Positions 1 through 7,051 of a stretch of 21,956 nt of DNA are shown piece by piece. The stretch comes from Chitinophagaceae bacterium (GTDB lineage Bacteria; Bacteroidota; Bacteroidia; Chitinophagales; Chitinophagaceae). Made by a program: the position numbers and the translations under genes. Location of the stretch: NCBI GenBank assembly GCA_016706055.1, contig JADJKL010000005.1, forward strand, positions 1-21,956, in the 5' to 3' direction. Positions within the stretch are counted from its first letter, which is position 1, and every line of letters starts with the position of its first letter. A model generated the notes under the pieces. It made no database searches and was not told the origin of the DNA. It was given only the letters and a program-made list of their open reading frames with translations.

Positions 1-425
1 TTGAGGTTAACTTTTTTTGTACAAACAATGTATTTGCCAAACGGCCAAAAAACCACATTGGGTTTTTATAATGAACGATATCTGTCATTTCCACACCACC
101 GGGTATTGTTTTAAAATGATGTTGATGGTGCCATAATTTATACGGCCCAAACCGCTGTTCATCTATAAAATATTCTTTGTCTTTTACCTGTGTGATCTCA
201 GTCATCCAGTAAACGGAGTATTCCCAACACTGGCTTTACCGTGTATTCGATAATTTGTCCGGCATACATTTTTCGCCATGATGTTTGGATATTACTTTAA
301 ACACATGTTTTGAAGGTAATTGCCTGAAGATTTGCTGGATTTGAAAAGAATGCCCATGCTTCTTCTAATGAAATGGGAACTTTTGTACTGTTTTGATAGA
401 ATGTGCTGCCATGAAAATTATTGGT
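1..425 (-). CDS. SRPBCC (START-like) family protein, 3' end cut by window edge, frameshifted
   Basis: Reading the minus strand across at least three frame changes gives a continuous SRPBCC-type protein. Its N-terminal part reads STKVPISLEEAWAFFSNPAN. The C-terminal part contains DKEYFIDEQRFGPYKLWHHQ, then GGVEMTDIVHYKNP and FGRLANTLFVQKK. This pattern is typical of the small Bacteroidetes ligand-binding SRPBCC proteins of about 150 residues, which fold as a helix-grip hydrophobic pocket; the ligand is unknown. The protein end lies just beyond the left edge. The true start is unclear: an ATG at 410-412 is out of frame with the conserved part, so I place the 5' end near 425. It is divergent from the helicase gene, with about 50 bases between them. 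The frame changes look like sequencing indels because both flanks stay well conserved, but real decay cannot be excluded. Confidence 0.7.
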
Positions 426-475
426 TTAAATTCGTTTGAATAACGATTTATAAAAGCGAAAAGTTCGAGTTACTA

Positions 476-3400
476 ATGTCAATTAACAGAGAAAAGTTAG
501 AAATAAAATTCAAAGAAGAATTCGCTAAACTGAATAAAAACCAGCAGTTAGCTGTTGATACAATCGAAGGCCCTGTTATGGTTATTGCAGGCCCAGGTAC
601 GGGGAAAACGCAGATATTAGCCAGCCGCATCGGAAAGATTTTATTGGAAACTGATGCCACACCTGAAAACGTTTTATGTCTTACTTATACGGATGCCGGT
701 GCTGTTGCTATGCGAAAGCGATTGCTATTATTCATTGGGCCAGATGCTTATAAAGTAAACATCAGCACCTTTCATGCATTTTGTAATGATGTGATTCAGG
801 ATAATTTATCACTCTTTGAAAAAACGGCACTTGATGCTGTTTCGGATTTGGAGAAAATTCAATTCTTTAAAGAACTGATAGATTCATTTCCTAAAAATCA
901 TCCGCTGAAAAGATACCGTGGCGATGTTTATTTTGAAATCAATAATCTTCAATCGCTTTTTAGTAATATGAAACGGGAAGGCTGGACGCCGGAATTTATC
1001 AATGAAAGAATTGATGCTTATCTCGCCGATCTGCCCAGCCGGGATGAGTTTATTTACAAAAGAAAATATAAAGAGTTTAATGCAGGTGATCTAAAACAAA
1101 ATAAAATTGATGAAGAGAAAGAAAAGGATGGAAAAACTGCGGGCAGCAGTTGGTGAGTTTAAACGCTTTCAGCAATTGATGCGGAAAAAGAACCGCTACG
1201 ATTTTGATGATATGATTAATATGCGATAAAAGCATTTGAAGAAAATAAAAATCTGCTGGCCGATTATCAGGAACGATTTCAATACATTCTTGTTGATGAG
1301 TATCAGGATACAAGCGGCACACAAAACAAACTGGTCGAATTACTGATAAGTTATTGGGACAAGCCTAATGTATTTGTAGTGGGAGATGATGACCAAAGCA
1401 TTTACCGTTTTCAAGGTGCCAATGTGGAGAATAACATGACTGTGTTTAGAGGTCGTTATAAAGAAGATTTACTAACCGTAGTTCTAACCAACAATTATCG
1501 TTCTACACAACCGATACTTGATGTTTCAAAATCAGTAATTGATAGAAATGGCGAAAGGCTGGTAAATAAAATTGAAGGACTGAGTAAAGAATTGATTTCT
1601 TCCAAAGAATCAATCAGCAAACTGACCAATGAGCCAATCATTATAGAATACGATACACAGTCGGAAGAAATGATTGGCACAGTTAAAAAAGTGCAACAGT
1701 TATTGAGCGAAGGAATTGTGCCGGGCAAAATTGGAATTATTTATAAGGAAAATAAATACGGACTGGAACTCGCAAATTATTTTAAGCTGTTAAATATTCC
1801 TGTTTATAGCAAACGACACCTTAGCCTACTTGAGTTGCCACAGGCAAGAAAAATAATTCTTGTGCTTAAATATCTTGCATCAGAACATGATATTTCTTAT
1901 AGCGGCGATGAACTGCTTTTTGAATTATTGCATTTTGATTGGTTTGGTATTGCACCAATTGAAATTGCTAAGCTAAGTATGGAGGTAGCAAGTGCAGGTT
2001 ATAGAGACAATAAAACTTCTATCCGCCAATTACTGAATGAAAAAAGCAAATACTCCTGCGAAAGATTTGTTTGTGATAATCTTCCCGAAAAATTGAAAAA
2101 TGCTTCTGTAATAATTGAAAAGCTAATTGCAGATGTTCCCAATATTACGTTACAACATTTATTTGAAAATATTATTCGGGAAGCAGGCATTCTTAATCAC
2201 ATCATGGAAAGTCCGGATAAACATTGGCAACTCCAAATCCTTACCGGCTTATTCGATTTTATAAAAGAAGAAACACATAGAAATCCGTTGCTTGATCTTC
2301 AGCAACTGGTTACACTTATTGAGTTAATGGAGAAGGAAGACATTTCACTGCCACTGGTTCAGGTTAGTGGCAGCGATAAAGTGTAAACCTTATGACAGCA
2401 CACGGTTCAAAGGCTGGAGTTTGAATATGTTTTTATCGCAGGATGCAATGCTTCCTTCTGGGAAAGAAAAAGGAAACCCGGAGGTGGATATAAATTGCCG
2501 GACACAATCTTTTCTTCACAACCAACTGCAACAGATGATGAAGAATTAAGAAGGCTCTTTATGTTGCTTTGACAAAGAGCCGAACAACATCTTTTATTTC
2601 TTATAGTAAATACAAGAATGATGGAAAGGAATTGGAACCATCTATGTTTATTGCTGAGATATTAGATAAGCATGACCTGAAAATAAAAATGAAAGTATAA
2701 AAGAAGATATACTGGATGAATTTTCTGCTTTGCATTTTAGCGACACATCAGCTCCAGAAATAGAAAAAATAGAAGAAGAATTTATCGGCGGCATACTGGA
2801 TAAGTTTGTAATGAACGTAACCGCACTGAATAATTATCTAAAATGTCCGCTGGAATTTTATTTTAAAATCTCATCCGAATTCCATCGCCAAGAAATGAGG
2901 CAACAGAATTTGGATCGGCGATACACTATGCATTGGAGAAGCTTTTTTCGCAAGATGCAAGACGGAGGAAGAATATTTTCCGGTAAAAAAAGAATTTATT
3001 GAAGATTTTGAATGGTATATACAACGGCACCGGGAAAGTTTTACTAAGGAGCAATTTGCCCGCCGTTTGGAATATGGTCAGGAGGTATTGAATAATTATT
3101 ATGATAAATATATTGCCAGCTTCAATAAAATTGTGGCAATAGAACGTCGCATTAAAACAACAATAAAAGAAGTGCCAATTAAAGGTGCATTGGACAAACT
3201 GGAATTTGATGGAAAATCAGTGAATGTGGTGGATTATAAAGTGGTGATCCGGATAAAGGTATTCCCTAAAACAAAAGGCCCATCTGAAAAAGATCCGAAC
3301 GGGGGCGATTACTGGCGACAGGCGGTGTTCTATAAAATACTGGTGGACAATTATGAACAAAAAGACTGGAAGGTGGTGAGTACCGAATTTGATTTTATAG

Positions 3401-3620
3401 AGCCTGATAAAAAGAAAAACTACCGGAAAGAAAAAGTGGTTATTAACCCGGCGGATATTACTACTGTAACCCAGCAAATAACTGAAACTTGGGAAAGATT
3501 CAGAACAGAGACTTTTATACTGGCTGCGGCAAAGTAGATTGCCATTGGTGCAACTTTGTAAAGACCAATAATATGGCTGTGGCGTTACATGAGCTGGAAT
3601 CTGCCGATGATATTGATTAA
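476..3620 (+). CDS. UvrD/Rep-family superfamily 1 helicase with C-terminal PD-(D/E)XK nuclease domain, multiply frameshifted
   Basis: Frame-hopping gives one protein of about 1,048 residues. The Walker A motif AGPGTGKT is at residues 38-45, followed by a LTYTDAGAVAMRKR stretch and STFHAFC. Next come Walker B VDEYQDT (near 1290), GDDDQSIYRFQGA (1382), a TNNYRSTQ motif, MTAHGSKGLEFEYVFIAG (near 2395) and LFYVALTK (near 2555). The C-terminal third has CPLEFYF, the nuclease core GALDKLEFDG followed by VVDYK (3183-3240), and a terminal CGKVDCHWC cluster (about 3525-3555). Superfamily 1 helicases translocate along single strands with ATP; the nuclease fusion suggests DNA end processing like AddAB/RecB. 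Frame changes lie near 1115, 1220, 2375, 2410, 2565, 2685, 2875, 2960, 3243, 3270 and 3500. All motifs survive in shifted frames, which fits sequencing errors better than decay. The start is the first ATG of the conserved N-terminus. Confidence 0.85.
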
Positions 3621-3658
3621 TTAAGATTTTAAAAGCAAATCATTCCCCGTAAAGCGGC

Positions 3659-3666
3659 TAAGTTTG
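3659..3666 (+). promoter_or_regulatory. Bacteroidetes -7 element TAAGTTTG before the Ig-like lipoprotein gene
   Basis: TAAGTTTG matches the Bacteroidetes -7 consensus TAnnTTTG. It ends only 8 bases before the ATG at 3675, so the transcript would be nearly leaderless. I see no clear TTTG -33 partner at the usual distance, which lowers confidence. Confidence 0.4.
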
Positions 3667-3674
3667 CATTTCTC

Positions 3675-5085
3675 ATGAAGACTAAAGGAATTATAACGTC
3701 CATAATAGTAGTACTGGTAGCAGTAATAAATTTTACTGTAGGCACTGGTTGTGCTAATATCATTCCTCCAGAAGGCGGACCCAGAGATTCATTGCCTCCT
3801 CGGTTAATAAAAGCAGAGCCGGGTGATTCTGCACTTAACTTTAAAGGAGATAAAGTCACTCTTATCTTTGATGAATTTATAGAAGTGCAGAATATAGCTG
3901 AGAATTTAATATTCTCGCCAACACCTTCCGTCAATCCTTATGTCGACTATAAATTAAAAACCGTTACGGTAAAGTTGAAAGATACATTAGTGCCTAATAC
4001 AACTTACACCATAAATTTTGGCAACTCGATTAAAGATTTTACAGAAGGAAATCCATTTAAAAATTTCACCTATACTTTCTCGACTGGCAATTATATTGAT
4101 TCATTGGAATTGAGTGGTAAGGTAGTACTTGCAGAAAATGGGAAGTTAGATACTACAATGATTGTAATGTTGCATACAAATTCAGATGACTCTGTAGTTG
4201 TAAAACAAAAACCGCTGTACATTTCCAAATTGGATGGGAACGGAAATTTTCGGTTTAAGAATCTCCCGCCCAAAACTTTTTATCTTTTTGCTTTAAAAGA
4301 CGAAAGCAATACAAGACGCTACACTTCTGAAAAATCTTTATTTGCTTTTGCTGATTCAGCTGTTGTTGTGCAAACTAGCACAGAGCCTGTAACATTGTAC
4401 GCTTATGTAGCTAAAGGAGAACCGGAACAGCAAGCGAACAAAAATAGCAGCAACAGGGCAACATCAAGTACTGATAAAGATTAAAATATCAAACCAGTGC
4501 AGCAGTTGGACAGCAAGACATTCTCAGTGACTTTTTATAACATTCTCATTTCCTCTAAAAACGTTTGATTCTACAAAACTTACGCTGTTTACGGATTCAA
4601 CTTTTACTCCTGTTACTGATTATAATTTTTCGAAAGATACTACTGGTACAAAAATTAATCTTACACATAAGTGGAAAGAAAATACTTTCTATCGTTTAAT
4701 TCTTGATAAAGATTTTGCAGAAGATACACTCGGTAATAAATTGACTAAGGCCGATACAATCAGTTTCAATACAAAAAAACTATCTGATTACGGCTCTTTA
4801 AAACTGATACTTCGCAACCTTGATCTTGAAAAGAATCCTGTGTTACAAATCGTAAGTAACGATAGAATTGTAAAATGGATTCCAATGAAAAGCATTGATC
4901 TGGCAATTGATCTTTTTGTGCCTGGTGAATATGAGCTTCGTATTCTATATGATAAGAATAATAACGGTGTCTGGGATCCGGGAGATTTTTTTGGCAAACA
5001 TTTGCAGCCCGAAATTGTAGTACCTATTGAAAGAAAGATTTCAATAAAAGCTGCCTGGAAAAATGAGTTTGAGATAGTTTTATAA
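3675..5085 (+). CDS. Ig-like domain (Big_5-type) lipoprotein, frameshifted in the middle
   Basis: The N-terminus is a lipoprotein signal: a hydrophobic stretch (residues 8-25), then VGTGC and NIIPPEGGPRDSLPPR, a start typical of Bacteroidetes Ig-like lipoproteins. Residues about 45-130 resemble a bacterial Ig-like Big_5 domain (LIFDEFIEVQNIAENLIFSP, then TYTINFGNSIKDFTEGNP). A second beta-sandwich carries the GNFRFKNLPPKTFYLFAL pattern. The raw frame stops at 4484 after a Ser/Asn/Lys linker. A matching continuation resumes after about three indels (near 4482, 4530 and 4555) with TFTPVTDYNFSKDTTGTK. It ends in a NNNGVWDPGDF segment and the stop at 5085. This makes one protein of about 470 residues, presumably anchored in the outer membrane or facing the periplasm. 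Its function is unknown. It sits 54 bases after the helicase and 94 bases before recR, all co-oriented. Confidence 0.75.
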
Positions 5086-5148
5086 AAAGCTAAGCTTCAG
5101 AAAATCTAAGAAAAATCTGTATTCTTTATTGTCTAGCAAGCCTTGAAT

Positions 5149-5176
5149 TCTTGTCACTTGTATCTTGTACCTTCGT
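5149..5176 (+). repeat. Degenerate 7-bp tandem repeat (YCTTGTA) overlapping the recR promoter
   Basis: Four head-to-tail heptamers read TCTTGTC, ACTTGTA, TCTTGTA, CCTTCGT directly before the recR start. A partial fifth unit (CCTTGAA, 5141-5147) lies one base out of register. TACCTTCG (5168-5175) is one mismatch from the -7 consensus TAnnTTTG. A TTG lies 22 bases upstream (5143-5145), so the repeat may itself form the promoter. Confidence 0.55.
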
Positions 5177-5179
5177 ATT

Positions 5180-5800
5180 ATGCAATTCTCTTCTTCTCTT
5201 CTGAAAATGCTGTGAATGAATTTGCCAAACTTCCCGGTATTGGTAAAAAAACAGCGTTGCGTTTAGTATTGCATCTTTTAAAACAAGACACAAAAGAGGT
5301 TGGCAACTTTAGCGAAGTAATTGCAAAAATGCGGAGTGAGATCAGGTTTTGCCATCGTTGCTATAATGTAGCTGACGCTGATATTTGTTCTATTTGTTCA
5401 AACTCATTAAGAAAACAAGAAGTTATTTGTGTAGTAGAAAGCATCCGTGATGTAATTGCCATAGAAAGTACACAGCAGTTCAATGGCACATACCATATTC
5501 TCGGTGGCGTTATTTCGCCATTGGATGGTATCGGTCCCGATCAGTTAAATATTGAGGCGTTGATTGCCAGAGTTGGAAAAGAAGAAACGGAGGAAATCAT
5601 ATTTGCATTGAATCCCAATATTCAAGGTGATACGACCATTTACTATATTCAAAAAAAAATTACACCTTTCTCATTGCGTATAACTACTATAGCCAGAGGT
5701 ATAGCTTTTGGTGGAGAACTGGAATATGCAGATGAAATGACCCTTGCCCAGAAGCCTCCAGAACCGCTTGCCTGTTGAGAGTTATGTAACGAACCGATAA
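5180..5800 (+). CDS. recR: Recombination protein RecR (two frameshifts)
   Basis: RecR is a zinc- and DNA-binding protein that works with RecO and RecF to load RecA at gaps. The product shows the helix-hairpin-helix LPGIGKKTALRLVLHLL, and a four-cysteine zinc finger (CHRCYNVADADICSIC). A Toprim domain follows (VICVVESIRDVIAIE and ILGGVISPLDGIGPDQLN). The C-terminal ITTIARGIAFGGELEYAD is typical of RecR. I place the start at ATG 5180, giving MQFSSSLL then ENAVNEFAKLPG after a one-base deletion near 5203. A second one-base change near 5747 turns the raw C-terminus into a wrong tail; corrected, it reads TLARSLQNRLPVESYVTNR with the stop at 5798-5800. The total is about 207 codons, the usual RecR size. 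A hairpin follows the stop directly. Confidence 0.93.
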
Positions 5801-5821
5801 GCCTCGTCAGGCTTGTTTCTT
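5799..5821 (+). terminator. Probable intrinsic terminator of recR
   Basis: AAGCCT (5799-5804) pairs perfectly with AGGCTT (5809-5814) across the tetraloop CGTC, followed by GTTTCTT. The stem starts inside the recR stop codon. The T tract is short and interrupted. The -33 TTG of the downstream metH promoter overlaps the 3' end of the stem. Confidence 0.5.
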
Positions 5822-5843
5822 AAGCATTTATATTGTAGATTTG
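5813..5843 (+). promoter_or_regulatory. Candidate promoter of the metH pair (TTG-N20-TAGATTTG)
   Basis: TTG at 5813-5815 is followed after exactly 20 bases by TAGATTTG (5836-5843), a full match to the Bacteroidetes -7 consensus TAnnTTTG. Transcription would start near 5850, giving a leader of about 109 bases before metH. That is long for this phylum, and the leader contains inverted repeats. Confidence 0.55.
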
Positions 5844-5852
5844 TGCTTCTTA

Positions 5853-5943
5853 CAGGCGGATTTGTTTATTGTTCAGCCTGCTCTCAAACAGAACTAATAA
5901 ACGGTACGAAGCTCCTCTATAGTTTTCCCAACGTTTATAGTTC
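5853..5943 (+). promoter_or_regulatory. Structured 5' leader of metH with a 12-bp bulged stem
   Basis: Within the leader, CAGGC (5853-5857) pairs with GCCTG (5876-5880). A longer stem follows: GAACTA (5891-5896), one bulged A, then TAAACG (5898-5903), pairing fully with CGTTTA TAGTTC (5932-5943) around a 28-base loop. The loop contains a second TATAGTT copy (near 5918-5924) that could compete for the same 5' arm. It ends 15 bases before the ATG. No known riboswitch class is recognised; a regulatory role is inference from position and pairing. Confidence 0.4.
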
Positions 5944-5958
5944 ACAAGCAATATTAGT

Positions 5959-6960
5959 ATGAAGACAATTCAGGATTGTTTGAATGAACGTATTTTAATT
6001 ATTGATGGTGCAATGGGCACCATGATTCAGCGATATAAACTAGCCGAAGCAGATTACCGTGGAGAAAGGTTTAAAGATTGGCATAGTGATGTAAAAGGTA
6101 ACAACGATTTATTGAACCTCACACAACCGCAAATCATCACAGCCATTCACAAACAATATTTAGATGCCGGTGCTGATATTATTGAAACCAATACTTTCAG
6201 CAGCACTTCAATTGCAATGGCTGATTATGAAATGCAGTCGCTAGCATATGAACTAAATGTAGCTGCTGCAAAATGTGCCAAAGAAGCAATCAGTCAATCT
6301 GGCAAACAGGCTTGGGTTGCCGGTGCCATTGGTCCGTTAAATAAAACATTGTCGCTTTCTCCCGATGTAAATAATCCCGGCTTCCGTGCAGTAACTTTCG
6401 ATGAAGTAGTGGCAGCATATTATGAACAGGTAAAAGGTTTATCTGATGGCGGAGTTGATATTTTATTGATAGAAACCATTTTTGATACACTGAATGCAAA
6501 AGCAGCAATATTTGCAATCAAGAAATATTTCAGAGATACAAAGAAAGAGTCATTGCCAATTATGATTAGCGGAACTATTACTGACGCATCTGGCAGAACA
6601 CTGAGTGGTCAAACATTGGAAGCTTTTTATACATCGGTGATGCATGCCAAAACCATTAAGCATTGGATTAAATTGTGCATTAGGTGCAAAGAGATGCGAC
6701 CGCACATTGAAGAGCTTTCGCAAATTGCAAGCTGTTATGTTTCTGCTTATCCAAATGCTGGTTTGCCGAATGCAATGGGAGAATATGATGAAAATCCAGA
6801 AGATACTGCTCACCATCTTGAAGATTGGGCAAAAGAAGGCTTTGTAAATATTGTGGGCGGATGCTGCGGCACTACGCCAGACCATATTAAACATATTGCC
6901 GACGAAGTAAAAAATATTAAACCAAGACAACTACCCGTTGTTGAAAAAGAACTTGTATGA
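5959..6960 (+). CDS. metH: Methionine synthase, homocysteine-binding (Hcy S-methyltransferase) subunit of a split MetH
   Basis: This is the homocysteine-activating module of cobalamin-dependent methionine synthase, as a separate gene of about 333 residues. Visible motifs are the N-terminal IIDGAMGTMIQRYKL, then GNNDLLNLTQP, DAGADIIETNTFSS and GAIGPLNKTLSLSPDVNNPG. DILLIETIFDTLNAKAA follows, and the C-terminal GGCCGTTPDHI supplies two zinc-ligand cysteines. The third ligand, in an NCALGAKEM-type motif, is scrambled in the raw frame between about 6653 and 6692 (KTIKHWIKLCIRCKEM). An extra A near 6653 and a missing A near 6688 compensate; corrected, it reads KPLSIGLNCALGAKEMRPH. Bacteroidetes often encode MetH in two adjacent genes, so the split is probably natural. 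The second subunit follows 91 bases downstream. Expression is probably driven by the promoter at 5813-5843. Confidence 0.9.
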   Translation: MKTIQDCLNERILIIDGAMGTMIQRYKLAEADYRGERFKDWHSDVKGNNDLLNLTQPQIITAIHKQYLDAGADIIETNTFSSTSIAMADYEMQSLAYELNVAAAKCAKEAISQSGKQAWVAGAIGPLNKTLSLSPDVNNPGFRAVTFDEVVAAYYEQVKGLSDGGVDILLIETIFDTLNAKAAIFAIKKYFRDTKKESLPIMISGTITDASGRTLSGQTLEAFYTSVMHAKTIKHWIKLCIRCKEMRPHIEELSQIASCYVSAYPNAGLPNAMGEYDENPEDTAHHLEDWAKEGFVNIVGGCCGTTPDHIKHIADEVKNIKPRQLPVVEKELV

Positions 6961-6999
6961 CATCCGGAAACCTACTTTAATTCGCCCTATCAATTCTTT

Positions 7000-7017
7000 T
7001 CGTAAACAATTTTACGA
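7000..7017 (+). other. Perfect 7-bp hairpin in the spacer between the two metH genes
   Basis: TCGTAAA (7000-7006), loop CAAT, TTTACGA (7011-7017) form a perfect small hairpin in the 91-base spacer. No T tract follows, so it is not a convincing terminator. It might stabilise or process the joint mRNA, but this is inference. Confidence 0.35.
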
Positions 7018-7051
7018 TGCTTAAAATCTGTTCGTTAAAAAGAATTCATAA

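Noticed and set aside
476..3620. Helicase as a decayed pseudogene
   Set aside because: All motifs persist in shifted frames, and the same kind of indel is seen in recR and the HU gene nearby, which points to sequencing error.
5801..5958. Cobalamin or SAM riboswitch before metH
   Set aside because: The space is too short for a cobalamin riboswitch, and neither a B12 box nor the SAM-I core sequence is present. Only unclassified pairing is visible.
6961..7051. Break of a single metH by error into two genes
   Set aside because: The second part has its own good start, a spacer with no coding similarity, and the split is common in Bacteroidetes, so it is taken as natural.
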